Assembly: GCA_004369085.1 (NCBI GenBank)
Contig: ML210161.1
Coordinates: 124,001-188,000, forward strand
Direction: 5' to 3'
DNA from: Coprinopsis marcescibilis
Lineage: Eukaryota > Basidiomycota > Agaricomycetes > Agaricales > Psathyrellaceae
DNA: 64,000 nucleotides
The notes under the pieces were generated by a model that saw nothing but the letters and a program-made list of their open reading frames with translations, was not told where the DNA came from and searched no databases. Below, in pieces: positions 1-13,277 of the stretch. Position 1 is the first letter of the stretch, and each line of letters opens with the position of its first letter. Position numbers and translations under genes: made by a program.

Positions 1-178
1 GTTTCCCTTCTTTCGGATTTTCATCAAGAATACGTTCGTTTCCTTCAAAACCTGGGTGTGATCATCCGTTCTCCGACATGATCATGATCTCCGCTGCGTA
101 TCTTACCTACGCCATAACGCCCTTTTTCTTCCTCCGTGGTGATCTTCGAACATATGCTGACGACATCGTACCTCGTAG

Positions 179-460
179 AAATGGCTTAACAACGCTGTCT
201 TTATTGGAACGATAGCAACCGCGTTGCTCAACTTTACGCCGTCGACCGATACTCGAGGGCTTATCAGCGCTGCATTCTTCACCTTGTGCGCGTTGCTGGC
301 GATCGCCTACTCTGCTGGCATATTCCTGTTCAGGTCGTACCGATTGAGGGAACGCAGTGCGGAGGGCCTTTACTACGACAAGTTTGGTCCGACGATCTTG
401 TGTGGGGTCTTATTTTTGGCTCTGGCAACCAACATAGGGTTGCGATGGTCTGAATTCTAA
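179..460 (+). CDS. VTC-type polyphosphate polymerase/chaperone membrane domain (3' end)
   Basis: Last exon of a gene whose 5' part lies left of the window or in the unresolved first 178 bases. The exon opens after a TAG acceptor at 176-178 and ends in TAA. Its roughly 93 residues hold about three hydrophobic helices with the loop RLRERSAEGLYYDKFGPT. The order helix, basic loop, Y-Y-D-K-x-G-P-T and final helix is that of the C-terminal transmembrane domain (DUF202 type) of Vtc1/Vtc4-like subunits. These make polyphosphate and move it into the vacuole. Vtc1 consists of this domain only, whereas Vtc2/3/4 also carry SPX and catalytic tunnel domains, so the subunit cannot be named. The preceding intron probably starts near 98 (GTATCT), but I could not assign the upstream exon. 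Confidence 0.7.
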   Translation, partial: KWLNNAVFIGTIATALLNFTPSTDTRGLISAAFFTLCALLAIAYSAGIFLFRSYRLRERSAEGLYYDKFGPTILCGVLFLALATNIGLRWSEF

Positions 461-3400
461 GCCAGGTAAAAGGTTTTGAGTGGACCATTTAATTGCCACG
501 CGCGCGTGGCGTATATATATTCTTTCTTCATCGTTTTTGCGGTTGGATCACAATCTAATGCCATGATTACCCATGCTCTTCTTTTATTCGGACAACACAT
601 ATGGCTATGCAGGGAATTGATGGACTTTTTGTGGATTACTTTCTTGTTTGACGTTTTGTATCAGGAGTGTGGAGGAATGGGTGTCAAACCCATATCTCTC
701 AGTTCCAACCTTCCATATGTCATCAATGTCAATACTGGATCTTCTCTGTCTTCGTTCGGTGTTAAGAACTCCGTGTTCAAGGACCTGGCTGACCATGTGT
801 CGACCCCGCTGCTGCTCTTGGGTTCCTGCGATCCACCGAAAGGAACGGCGAGAGTTACATAAACTGCTGTTCAGTCGGTCGCGGGGTTGTCGCAAGGCGT
901 GAGTCTCCATCCGTCCATCACCTCTCAAGGAACCTTGATGTTTCTGTTGGATATTTTGTCCAACTTGGGCGGAGGCATCTAGAAACACCGACTAGAGACT
1001 CCTAGACGGCGAGTTGGGCCGTTGACGTTACTTGCTTTGTACCAAAACATTACAGGCGGCTAATTCATTGGGGGCTTGTAGTGGGACATGTGGTCTCTGA
1101 GGCGCCTCGTTGCGCAGTCATGCATTGACTACGGGTATGCCCTAGACCCGTGGAATGTAATCTATGCGGAGCAGGGGACTGAATTCGCAGTAGAATAATT
1201 ACCGGAATTTCTGATGCCTTGTCGCCTCGTCGACTGAGCGATTCAGCAGTCAGCACTCATCGAACGTGCCTTCCCCGGATCCAAATAAATTTGATCTCTG
1301 GGACCTGGGTGATAAGAGGGATCAGGTGGATGTATAGGCGGAAAATTGAATAAGTGGTTTGTATTGTGGACTTCGGGTTTTGCCAGACGAATCATGTTGG
1401 ACGGCGTATGCCTTGACAGTGCCATTGTGTAAATTTAGGTTGACGTTCCCGAGTCTTTGGGCATCGTGCTATCTGGGAATACAACGGTGATTTAGTATTA
1501 CCCACTATACCCTACTAGTATACAGGTGAGTAATAATAAGGCGTGGAAAGTAGGCTCAGAGGTTCTACAATAACAAAATCAGGAAAAAAGTGAGTGTGGG
1601 CAGCGATAGATGGATTCAATATGATCAAATCATTCCATCTCGCTTTTCATCGAGTCATCTGTCGCTGCGACTTCATTTCTTTCGACAGACTTCCCCTGTG
1701 GCGAATCACAGACTTTACCTGAGTGGGCTTACTTGGAAAAAGAAGCTGAAAGGCCCAAATCATGGACTCACGTACGGGTTACATAGTAGGTTACAATATG
1801 GATACGGATACTACACGGAGCGGGATCGGTAAGAATCTAAATCAATCAGTCAGTCAACCAGTCAGTCACTCCAAGTCTAATTCACTGGCACCGATGCTCT
1901 ATAACGAGATACCCGTGTTCATACCCTGGCGACTTTGTCGGGCATAGACTGGAACACATGGAACTTGACTTGATTGAATGGTCTGCGATGTGAGCCCGTC
2001 ATGAAGGGCTGAGTTGAGGAAACAAGCCCAACAAGATCCAGACTCTCGACTTGGGGTTGCTACAACCACGAGTATAATTGCCCGCCTTTTCTCATCGGCG
2101 TTCGTGTGAGCAATCGTCAGCCCCTGTGTTCTTCCATCTAAATCGCGCGACGCGGACTCGGAAGGTCGCGACCAACGTTTCGCTACATTGATTGCTTGAG
2201 AGTTTCGTTGTTGGAGTGCAAGTAGAGTCGAGACCGGGTCGCAGTTTTGACAAAAAAGGAAGGTGGGTCTTGATGCAGGGAACAACAAACTCGCAGGGTT
2301 AACAAGCCAACAGACCCATGTATTTTGAAATAAATTACAACATATTCAGAGCTACATACCGTTGGCCTCAAGGCGCGTCGTAATCTATATCGACGAGATC
2401 CAAGTAGGCTCGTTGTCGAGGGTGGCCGGCATGGGTGTGGAATGTCGGACCAAAACAGGGAAGTCCCCAGTACAACGGCGACCCAAAATTCGATGTGTCG
2501 CAGCCATTCAAAAGACTTCGTCACACCCTTTACGTCCGTGTTCGTTATCTTAATGGCAGGGGAATGTCATGGTGAATTGGTGGGAACACTGATAACCATG
2601 GTCCAGCACAAAAGCACGCATAATGTATCCACTCCTGCAAGAAATGGAGAAGAAAAATGAAAGCAAAACCTCGTAAGGTTGTACCGACTTCTTCGAAGGC
2701 AACAACTTAGCGATCATGCAGAAAATCTCCACAAACGGGGCCCTCGCATGTCCAGACCTGGAAAATACGATTTTTCAGGCCGTTTTCGTCTCGAATGATG
2801 AGAAATAATTACGTACCGTTAGGTTACACAGATTGCAAGCCCAGATTCACGGCGACCTAGCCTATTCTGATGGTTTAGCTTGCGTAAATCACAATGGAAA
2901 TGGAGACGGGATAACATACATTCAAGTCAACCTTGTGGTGAAGAACCTATGATACGAGAACTGAATGTGATCATACGCAAAATATGGCCGTGAAACACAG
3001 ACCTCCTCGAGTATTGCCAGCAAAGAGTCATACCAGGTGGTCAGCAGTGATGTTTTGATCCTGGTCGCAAATTGTCGGTAACCGAAGCAAGACCGAGGAG
3101 GCTGCGAGCCCATAATTTATCGGGAGACCCAGAATGGTGTCACAATGATCAAGTCCGTTATCAAGATTCCACCAAGCGTGGTTGATTGGTATGGAGTTAG
3201 GCAAGAGTCTGAGGAAATGTCGGTTGCAGTATTACAGCAATTGCGAATCGCGATGAAACGAGATGAAACGCAAAGTATGCCCCACTGGTCGGGCCCTGAG
3301 AAGGTTGCGCTTGTGTCGCGAATTGTTGAGGGATCAACGATGTCCCACACAATTACCCAGAAACCCTCGGAGACCATAGTTGCACACCAGGAAGGACATG

Positions 3401-5400
3401 CGGACTGCCCTGTAGATGCTGCCTTTTCGAAGGGCTGAGGAGTCCTGGGGCGAAATTGAACCAATGAAAGGCGCACTTGCCGCAAATGGGATTAATTGAT
3501 GGCTGACCTAGATTCCGTGTTGCCAGGAACATTGGTCTGATCATAGATGCCGTTGAATCGAAGATGTGAATGGTTCCAAGGCGTTGGCCCGCCATCAAGT
3601 CCCGGGATGGAGCGAAAGCTGAAAGGGAGAGCTTTCCGGGGTTCACGAAACAATTGTGAGCCAGGGTCGCGAAAGGTCGCGAAGCAGTCTAAGCCATCGC
3701 CATTCGGGACAAAGTGGACAGCCTGCGGCCACCAGGGACGATATGTAATCACCGCCATGAGGTGCGACCTGATAGAGTGGCTGGTTGATGATGCAAGAGG
3801 GAGAGTGAAGCATGGTGAAGACGTCGAGGCAGCAACAAAGCCGTGCTGGGAGCTGTTGGTGGATTTGTCGAGAAATAGGGGGGCAACAGATGAAAAATCC
3901 AAGTCGTCATTGGGACAGTGTAATCGCTGTGACTCTCGAATCAACGGCAGAGGCGTTATTGGTGGCCCCTGGGCAATTGCAAGCGAAGGCTAGTGCTGGA
4001 CATAGCACACCAAAGGCGTAACTACTATGTCCATTCCGGTTTACAAAGCGAGCAAGGCTTCCACAAGCCCAAGCGCCGAACCTAAGCAGAGCGAAGCATA
4101 CTGGCAACCCTGCCGGACCTTGTGTCGAGCGCTCAGCCAACTGAAGTGTTGTAAAGGAAACCTAGGTCGATAGCGAATATCCCTTGAAGAGCTAGCTGGT
4201 GGTTCGTGTCTTCAGATTGTGGATTGGGTTTGGGTTGAGCGCTGGATTGGTTGGGGTCAAGTTGGGGACGGGTTGAAGTGCAAGGAAGGATCTAAATACC
4301 ATATAAACCACACCAGCGCTGACTACTAGTACTAGTCTACATACCTGAGAACTGATCTGTCGCACCGCTGGTACCCCCGCCCATGATAATACGGCCGGAA
4401 AACCGACAACTCCATCCCGCGCTCTTTCACCTTCAAGCTTCAAGCTCAAGGAACAACAAACTTGTGAAGAGAAAGCAAATGGCAGACTTGTCAAGCTATA
4501 AGGCTCGGGAATAGTGGGTATGAAGGAGATCCTTTACGAAAGGAAGGGGTTGAGGGACGAAGAGCTATTCTAACATTGTATCTGCCTTATATCTGGGCGC
4601 TGTATTATAGGCCGAATATAGGAATATGACGAAACGTTTTGAGCGCCCATGAGCTAAGATACAACTTGGTACGCGGTCTCTTGGGTCTCTTGGCGTTGGC
4701 TCTCCCATGATACAAGAAATCTATTGCTCTTTTTCTGAATATATTGGCTTGCCGTACCACCTAGTACTGGGCTCACTCTTGTCTTGCAGGCTTTGAGCGG
4801 TCCAATTGATTATTTACAGGCCCACATCGCCCGCACAAACAGAGGCAGCGGGCGAGGGTCAGATTGTCTTGGCATCTTGGCGCTGCTATATCCCGATTGA
4901 CCGGTCAAAATCAAAACTGCATCCCAGCGCCCATGAAGGTTTGCATATATAACCTAGTCAGTTCTGCTGCGCCCGTCTCTCTCTTGCTTTCTCCCTTTAT
5001 CATCGCCCACTCAGGCCTTGTGGCCATCTCCTAACCGTTCTGGACTTGATTTCTCGAAATCGCCGCGAATGTCGCTCAACTACGGACAGTGAAAAAAGTT
5101 TCTCTTTCATCTAGCGAAATCAAAGCCAAGTTCCCAGTTTTATATCTTGGCCAAACAACCTTACAGAGGCACTTGCGCCCACAATTATCAGTCGGGTTCA
5201 AGTTCTTTGGCGGTCCCAACAAGTGATGTAAACGGTGAGTGAATTGGTATCATTTCTAAATATGCCGCTTAAATAGGTACAGGTTATGCGTTTTAGTACA
5301 GATGTGGTTATATGATATGTGGGTAGTACATTATGCTAAATGCCGGATATCGTAAAAACTGACATTGAGAACGTAGGTATAGGCAGAGCGTTAAGCTTTT
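461..5400. other. Gene-poor interval, about 4.9 kb
   Basis: No reading frame here has a recognisable domain or a convincing chain of splice sites. Frames of 60-150 codons occur on both strands and overlap each other, as expected by chance. The stretch 3117-3944 on the minus strand has weakly WD40-like phrases broken by stops and is treated as a possible decayed gene in the findings. A TATA-like element at about 4948-4956 is followed by a pyrimidine-rich tract, as at fungal promoters, but the only nearby ATG (5070) opens a frame of seven codons. Confidence 0.5.
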
Positions 5401-7845
5401 TTAAACGAGCAATAATGAGATGCTTTGTTCTTGGATAATTTCTCGCAAATCAGGGGTTCCGCCACCAACATCGCGCCGTTGCCATAGAGTTTCCATGAGC
5501 AGTCGTGTTTGGAGAAGGTTTCCGTAAGTTTCGTTCAGTCCCTGAAGTCGACCTTTCAAATAATCTCGTTTACTTGAATCGTTTGTCATACAGCCAGCAA
5601 GACAGATGGGGAAGACGAGGGCGCGATCCAAGTTCGACGGCGGAAGATTGGCGAGTTGCCTCACTATCTCGTCGACGGATGCAGCGATTTCTGGAACACC
5701 TGGCAAATCTATTCATCGGTCTAGCGATCGGGGACAAGCGACGAAACTCAACTCACCAGGATTGCAGTTGCTCAGAATGGTATTCAGGTAGAGGAGTGCC
5801 GATTCTCGCATGGTAGCGATGCAGGCCGCGCGGTGTGCTTCAGTTGGGGTTTCACCCTCGACAAGCTTGTCGACAGGGCCGTAATTCTTCGTTCTGTCAG
5901 CGTGCACAGCTTGGTGACGTTTGATGTTGTCCTCGATGGATTTGCCCCGTCGGACGAGTTCTGGGTAGCTGAGGGTGCCGTTTCGGAGTTGCATGGCTTT
6001 CCAGTTGGCGAGCTGCGAGATCTCGGCGATAGCGAGCAGTGTATCCTCGGAGCATCCGGTGAGTGAGGCCATATCCAAAAACTGTGACGGGTCGCCATGC
6101 TGAGGCTCGAGCAATAGTTTCCAAAGTCCAAAGAACTTTGGTACCCTGTTCAGCGACATGCTGGAGAACACATCCAACCACTGCGGTGAAGATTAGCAAC
6201 AGCAATCCAAAGGATCACAAGAACCACCCACCATGATCATGCGGACAAGAACCTGTGATGGAGCCGACATCGCCTGATAGGCTGCCTTTGTGCTCTGCCC
6301 CGCGACCGAGAGATTTGACTGCAGCAACCAGGAGCACAGAATCTCGAACGGTTCCTGCCAATCAGCGTTTCCGCCGGACAGGTGCGAGTAGCTGACAAGA
6401 TGGAGTGCTGCGATAGCGTCGCTCTCGCTCCATCCGTTGCCGTTATCGCGATTGGACTTGAGCTTGAACAGTGCCTCTTGATAGAGGTAGTTCGCCGTCG
6501 ACGCCTGACTGCTCTGTGGCGCCTCTAGCCCTTGCGAAATCCGCATCTGGGTCTGATGCAGGTCTGCAAGGGCATAGATCGCATACGCGGGAGCACCTCG
6601 GTTCTCCTGGAACACCGTCTGAAAAGGCATGTCAGTCAATACGTATGTGGAGTGGAATGGAAGGGGTGCTTACGTTGTAAGTGATGGTCGACACCTGACT
6701 GCCAGCGAAGATAAACTGAATCTTGGACACAGAGCTAAAGTAGTGCATGACGAGGTCGTCGTACATGGCACTGGGGCTGTGGCCCAGCGAGCCATAGCCT
6801 CCCATTGACGTCTGGTCAGCATAACCCATATCATGGGTGGTGGGGAATAGGGTAAAGTTGGGGTCGAGCAGTGGGTCGACCATGTAGTTCGATGAGCCGG
6901 ACGACATTGAGGCAGGTGAGTAAGGGTAAACCATGTTGGTCTGGTCAAAGGGGTTCAAGTTAACATCATTATATGATCCAGGAGCTATCTGATCGAATGC
7001 CGAACTAGAACCACCTGATCCATCATTAGCGATGCTCTATCCCAAAGTGTTCGGAGTGCTTACCAGACACAGAGCCCATCAGGCTGGTATCGTTTTGGGA
7101 GAAAGGAATATCAGGAAAGTTGCTGAAACCGGGAAAGTCAGTATGACTAAGGGTGACGGGAGGTTGTGGGGGTGGAGTGGGCTCGGAGGTTCGTGCGCGT
7201 GTGGTGGAACTAGTAGTGGAAGTGTTTGATGATGTTGAGTGGCGGGGATGGGAACGTTGGGATGGGGTCTGCATAGGATTGTGCCGTGGCTGGCCTCGAA
7301 TGAGACCGGCACGGGAGAGCTGGGCCTTGATGCTAGCCTTGTAGGCGTCGACGTTCTTCTTGTCCTGTGCAAGCTATTCAGCCACAGGGACGGGACACGT
7401 AACACGAAAGGGAACTTACGCGCATCCAGTCGGGTCTCTTGACGCCCCAGCCGAGGCATTTGATGGTCAAGCGTCTGCAGGTTTTGCAAGAATCTCCTTC
7501 GCGTTGTTCGTCACATTTCTGGCAGGGGAAGAGTCAGACGGGGGAGGTCAGAGCGAGATCGCGAGGCCACCAACCTTGCGTCGAACACGACATGTCCTGG
7601 AGCAGACGTGTTAGCGAGCAGGAACGGAGAGCTAGCAATAGGGGTTGGACTTACCAGCATCCACCCTTGCCTGCGTTCTGGCTTCTGGGAACGGAGCGTG
7701 CTGGTGTTGAACGGCCACTGTGGCCACTGAACTCTTCTTCAGACTGGAGAGGGTCCAGGGGGGTGGTATGTGTTTCTGGCGAGACATTGGCGGATGATGA
7801 TGGGGACTGGCTGTCATCCGGTGATGGGTAGGAACGGTAGGCCAT
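5401..7845 (-). CDS. Zn2Cys6 transcription factor, tandem copy 1
   Basis: Predicted 690-aa regulator, eight exons: 7845-7655, 7596-7575, 7518-7420, 7364-7064, 7014-6674, 6618-6232, 6180-5757, 5708-5401. All joins keep frame and use GT-AG. After a Ser/Pro-rich start, Cys 63, 66, 73, 82, 85 and 92 form a C6 zinc binuclear cluster (CX2CX6CX8CX2CX6C); two introns fall inside it. The linker that follows carries a lysine/arginine-rich stretch ending in IRGQPR. The C-terminal 400 residues resemble the fungal-specific transcription factor domain 2, with an acidic-aromatic W-x-D-V-F-x-S motif after the sixth intron. Such proteins bind DNA in the nucleus; the target genes cannot be told. It is a paralog of the next gene on the same strand and ends in nearly the same residues (LLLV against ILLV). 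The chosen ATG is the first in the cluster-containing frame. Confidence 0.85.
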
Positions 7846-9670
7846 TGGAGGCGAATGAGGAGGAGAGGATGATTAAGTCGACTATCAGGCAGCTTAAAAG
7901 AAATGGGAGGCGTTTGGGCCGGAGGAAATGTATGGACGTGATTATGAGGACAGGGTCCGTAGGAAAATCGGGCGAATCTCTGGCGGAGATACATACGGGT
8001 TGGAACATAGACCTAAACGGGATAAGAGAACAGACATTTTGATGGATCCGTTTCCAGGGAGGCTTGAAAAGATATGGACAAGTTAGGAAAGCACGCAACA
8101 TGCAATAGCCCTGGCTTTCTATCTCCGGTCGTTGATCGGCAGATTCAGACAGACAGATGGCCGGTCATTCAATGAGTTCTGTATTTGTCTTGGACCTTAT
8201 TCCCCCTCCTCGCTTGTCGGACAACTTTGCGACTAGCGACAGAGACGGCACAACCTTGCCTCCGCGAGCTTGATTTTCGGAACTCTTGATACCAGTTGAT
8301 ACCAGCTTGTATCGTTCTTACATTCCCCTCTGCCTCTCGCTACAATTCTCAAACTGCTGTAGAACTCTCTTCGAATTCCATGTCTTCCGCTTACATAACA
8401 ATGCGGTCCATTCGCATCGCCATCCATGCCTCGAAGCTCTCTTTCTGCTTCCAGATCCTTTTATTCCCATACGCCAGGGTTCCTGTGATGCCAATGCCAT
8501 CCCGTCTTTTGGGCTCGTCCCAGCTGGTGCCTAAGATCACCACAAATTGGGAAAATTAAACTCGATATTCTTAGATCCCAAGTCCCATCACAACCTTTCA
8601 AGCTTCCAATTCAGATCATTTCCAGCAAAAGCGCGTGGTGGGATTCGGCAGGTCTGATCCTCCTGAACGTCTCTCTGATTGTGTCGAGTCCACGGCTGCG
8701 CATTTCGTTTCAACAGCCAAACGGTGGGCAATCACTCGCTCCCCGCACTAAAGACGGTCCGACATGCTCGAGGAGAAGGAATTTCTACTCGACATTGCCA
8801 CCCACACCCGTGGGTGCCTGTAGCATCCTGTGTCTACGAAAACGTTGTTGTGTGTGCACTATCAGACCCACCCACATCGTTATGTTTTCTGCAACACAGC
8901 CTGGACACAGCTGGGGTATTAGTTCTTGAATCCCCTTTGTACCCTCTTTGCACCGATAAGAACTTTCTGCTCGGATGCTTTCTTGGAACAAACCCTCGAT
9001 GCCAACAGGGATACCGTAAGCAGTGCTGAAACTGCGATGAAACATCATTTCGTGGACCGTGTGCCCAGCCCCCATGCGCCAAGCAACTGTGCATAAAAAA
9101 CAAAAGGAGGGTATTCAGTCGTAGGCAGTACTTAAAACTCGAGGTTCATCGAGGATACGAGATATATGAATGATTGGGAGGTGGCTGAAATGATATGACA
9201 ACAACCTGATACAAACTGAACAATTGAAGAAAACCTGCAACAATCGCTATTTAACCTCGTCTGTTGAACAGGAGAAAATCTCTTCCAGGAGCTGTTGGTA
9301 GATCACGATTCACGCTAACCATATGTGCCGCACACTCAAAAGCTCCGAAGATGTTGTCTGGCGTTTCAACTGGATCAATCTACGATACATACATACGCTG
9401 CGAATTTGCATGTCATTACTTGGGCTTACTACAAAAAAAGGAGGTGGGCGAGCGAGAATCACGACATATCCAGAATCAAAATGTATACGGAAAAAGTTGA
9501 GAAGCAAAGAAGAGGAAGAGATGTTGGCAATGATGATGTGGTATGCGAAAGAGGCGAAAAGGGACAACTGTTTGATGGTGGTATTTTGGTTGTTTTAGGT
9601 CTAAGTGGGAGAGCATGGTCCGTGACAAAATTCCAGCGAGAATATGTTACCAAAACCTGGATCGTCATGA
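7846..9670. other. Intergenic region between the tandem Zn2Cys6 genes
   Basis: About 1.8 kb holding the upstream region of copy 1 and the downstream region of copy 2. Overlapping frames of up to 125 codons on both strands lack domains, splice chains and start context. I see no tRNA, repeat or coding sequence. Confidence 0.5.
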
Positions 9671-12002
9671 TTAGACGAGGAGGATCTGATGGTCCTTGAG
9701 CACCCGCCGCCACGGAACTGGCTTTGCAGGATCCAAGTCCGACTCTTTCCAAACCTGATCCAACATCTTGCGAATGGAACCAAGATTGCCTACACCCTCC
9801 CCGGATCCCCCTTGTGCACCCGTCGACTCGCGTTGGATGTGATCCAGGAGGTGGTCGCGATGTTGGCGATTGTGCGTAAGGCTCCCGCACAAAAAGATCC
9901 CAAACACCGTACTTCTGATCACAGACCGCGACACCGTAAAGTGGTCCATCGTGACGCAAGGTGTCTGGAAGAGGTTTCGGAACACCTCGATAGTGTTGTC
10001 GACCAGCACCTGGATCTGCCTGACCTGCGGATGATCGTTGTTGACCACCGACCACAGGAAAAGTCGCGTCGAGCATCGGAAAATCTCCGACGCGAGCCAC
10101 CGCAGGTGCGCCATGTCGTGGTCCTCCGTGCCCTCCGTGCCCAGAGGAGGTTCCCCCCTCTTCAACAGCACCTGGTCGATTTCCTGTGCCCGGATGACGA
10201 GCTCGCTGATGCTCAGCCGACACTTCACATCCTCATTGTTCTTCCAGTCGGCCAGCACAGACGTCTCGGCGAGCGCCCACACAACATGGTTCTCGCACCC
10301 CATCGGCGACATCATCGAGCACTGTGGGTCCGTGTCGAACTGGGGGTTGTAGACGCCCGACTCTGAGGGGTTGAACATGCTCCGGATTTCATCGATGAAC
10401 GTCGGCGGTTGCTGGGTGGTGATGGAGGCGAGCACGTCAAACCAGATGGCGGTCTTTACGATGAACGCGTCTTTGGGTGGCGCGTAAAGGAGGGCGTCCT
10501 TGGGGTTGCCGTATTTCGGATCATGTAGCACCTTCTTGACGTACCGACTCGCCAACTTGAGGAACTCGCGCCAGGCCCCCTGCCCTCCGTCAAAGAGGAA
10601 CATGGATACTCCGTGCAGCGCAGCAATAGCATCGTCTGGGTCGTCGAACCGTCCCTTCTCCAGCTCCCGCAGCAGGTCGTCTAGTCTTGAGTGCATCTCC
10701 GAATCGATAAGGACTGGTTGGGTGGGATGCTGTTGTCGTCTCCAGTACACCTTGTTCAATAGCGTCAAGGCTGATTTTGAGTTGACGTGTGAGTTGTACG
10801 ATTCCCATATCATCGCTGGCAGTGCCCTTCGGTCTCCGAGCAGGTATTGGATTTGTGCGATCATCTGTACGTATCGCTCAATAGAGTCTTCCACAGTCGA
10901 GGGTGTTATCCATTCGGTCGGCATTGCGTAGAGGATATATGGATCTGGATTCAAATTGGAAGCGTTGTTGACCGAGAACCCATTGAGATTGCTCGGGAAA
11001 TTGAAATTGAAAGGCTCGAGGTCTTGTGGTTCATCATGATACCATCTTGAGAACGAACTTCGGACAGCAGGCGAAAGATGGGCGGCTGGTAAAAAAAAAA
11101 CAAAATAAATGGAGTGTTAAAAATACAGGTCATTACAGTGTTCAATAATACAAGTTCTCACATTCAGCTAAGCTATTAGGGGAACCATGATGCACAATGA
11201 AGCCTTGGTGTTGGGATGCGTCCTCGTAACTGGAATTTGAAAAGGGTGAATCGGAGCGGATATGAGTGGGGAAAAGTGCTAGAGGGTGGTAACGAACGGT
11301 GGTCAGTCCAGTGCATGATGGTGACGACGCGGGCGGAAAGACGTACTTGGTGCGCCATAGCCACTCCCTGGCATGAACCAAGCAGAGTCTTGATCCCGTT
11401 GATCACGAATGGAGGAGGTAACCAGACGATGGCCACGATCCTCGTCTGAGGAAAAGGAGACGGTGTGTGATGGTGGACTCTCTGATCCCGAGCTGTAGCC
11501 GGGCGGTGAGTCACCCGACAGCCTCAGGAAAGCATGGCCCTGTTCCGCCGTCCTTGAGCCTGTGCCAGAATGGCCTTTAATAAGACCCTGCGAGGCCAGG
11601 AAGACCTTGATCTTGTCTCGAAGCTGCACGACGTTGTGGTTCTCCTGCAAAGATACGGTCAACAAAGACTGTCTCTGAAAAGCCTATGTTTCGGCGAGCG
11701 TCAAAAGCTTACTCTTAGCCATTCGGGGCGCTTGGCGCCAAAACCGAGGCATTCGAGCCTCAAGCGCTCACACGTCCTGCAGGTATCGCGTTCTGTGCGC
11801 TCTTCGTCGCATTTCTATCAAAAAAGAACAAGCGCCATACATGAGGACTGTGGGAAGCGCTGGTGGTAGGGTGGTGGCTTGGACGTACCTTTCGACGGAT
11901 TCTACACGTATAACACCCTGTCTTCGCCCTAACAGCGCCCTTGGCCTTTGCGGCGGCCAAAGCCTTCTTTGATTGGGAAGAAGACTTGGGCATTACTGGC
12001 AT
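9671..12002 (-). CDS. Zn2Cys6 transcription factor, tandem copy 2
   Basis: Predicted 681-aa regulator in five exons: 12002-11889, 11814-11713, 11644-11347, 11278-11162, 11085-9671. Cys 30, 33, 40, 50, 53 and 60 form the zinc cluster, one residue longer than copy 1 in the third spacing. A Lys/Ala-rich tail precedes it. Text after the cluster (ECLGFGAKRPEWLR) closely parallels copy 1 (KCLGWGVKRPDWMR). The large last exon carries the fungal transcription factor domain 2 with AIWFDVLASIT, the hallmark aromatic-Asp segment. Copy 2 has lost the introns that split this domain in copy 1, or copy 1 gained them. A second in-frame ATG three codons downstream (11993) is an equally good start. A TA-rich run at 12171-12180 could serve as its TATA element. 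Role inferred: nuclear DNA-binding regulator with unknown targets. Confidence 0.85.
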
Positions 12003-13277
12003 GAAGCTGGGAGTGGAGGTCGAAGATGGCGGTTGGTTGTGGGTGGAAGTGTACGCGACTGGTGGTGGACTATGGATACAGATTGAGAGCAAGAAGAGAG
12101 CGAGAGAGAAGAAGCAGAAGATTAAAAAGAAAGGGATGCGACTAGGGAGACTGTAATCCAATCTCCATGATATATATATAAGTGTACCGGACAGAAAGAG
12201 GTCGACCAGAGACACAGACCTACAAAAGCCATTTGCTGTGAAATTAAAACTATTTATTATTTCCGACCCAAATCGGGAATATCCACGGAATATCTGCCAT
12301 CAGGGTGGCATGAGTCCCACCAGCCTCGCGGCATGCAGCTGGTCGCCGCTCAGCTTGTGGCAGCAGCCTGACCGCAGGATCGACATTGCCCTTCCGTTCA
12401 AACCGACAGATCTAACCCGAAATAAAAAAGTCTATTTGACAGCTCACTCTTGTCTTCAAATTCCTATTTCTTACCCGAGACTGTTTGCTCTTTCAAAGAC
12501 GCGACTCGCATCTGCCAAAACTTCCCTTTGGCATGTGGTGTCTACTCTCCTCAACAAACACAAGGAAAGTTAGGAACAATGGCAAGTGTCCATAAATAGT
12601 GCCGTCCGAGGGTAACTGAGCTGCCCCTTGTTGGTTGCTGCGTATTTCCTCGTCGTGGCATGGGTCGTCTTCTCAATTCATTGTCAACTGACGGATCGCG
12701 CGTGCCAGTATTAAGCATTTCGCCACAGCTCTGGGTCTTCCCTGCTTGTATTTCGGCGAATAGCCAAGTCGACCCCTATCTATCCGGGATTGGTTGTTTG
12801 TACCGTAGGTCCCGCAAATGGTCATATCACATCCAATAAATGAATTATTAGCACACCACGAGAACAGTTCTGATGTGCTCAAGGAGTAAGGTAGGTAAGA
12901 TAGACTACGAGATTCGCCAATCGTCGATGGTAACCTAGTCAAAACGGAAAACAGTTCCAGGTATATATCATTAGTTCGAATTCAGAACATCAACAAAAAG
13001 GTAAAGTATGGCCGCAATAACCGGCAGCCCAACCGAAATGGCAGGCAAAGAGATACAAGGGAAATAAAATAGCAACCGCGAAACAGAAAGGGCATACCAT
13101 ATGGATGGCACTCTGCTGAAACATCTGAACAGTTGTGCAAACCGAGACGACATTGACGATACTGTCATTGATATCGATCGAATTCCATTGGGGTAAACCG
13201 AAACATCCTTCCGTTCAAATGCAACACGAAGACTCGCACAAAAGGCTGGACGACGACCAAGAACCACCCAATGATCA
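12003..13277. other. Intergenic region, no gene seen
   Basis: Between the start of Zn2Cys6 copy 2 and the end of the double-PH gene. It contains the copy 2 promoter and the 3' flank of the PH gene. Frames of up to 111 codons lack any family feature. Confidence 0.5.

Noticed and set aside
605..988. 127-codon minus-strand frame overlapping 128 codons on the plus strand
   Set aside because: No domain, no splice context, and both strands are equally open, so neither is supported.
1846..1870. Repeated CAGT units (gtcagtcagtcaaccagtcagtcac)
   Set aside because: Short simple-sequence run without known function; too small and imperfect to list as a repeat feature.
9459..10366. Frames of 225-254 codons on both strands within Zn2Cys6 copy 2
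   Set aside because: They are shadows of the 1.4-kb last exon of copy 2, which carries the recognisable regulator domain; the others are Arg/Pro/His-rich readings of the same DNA.
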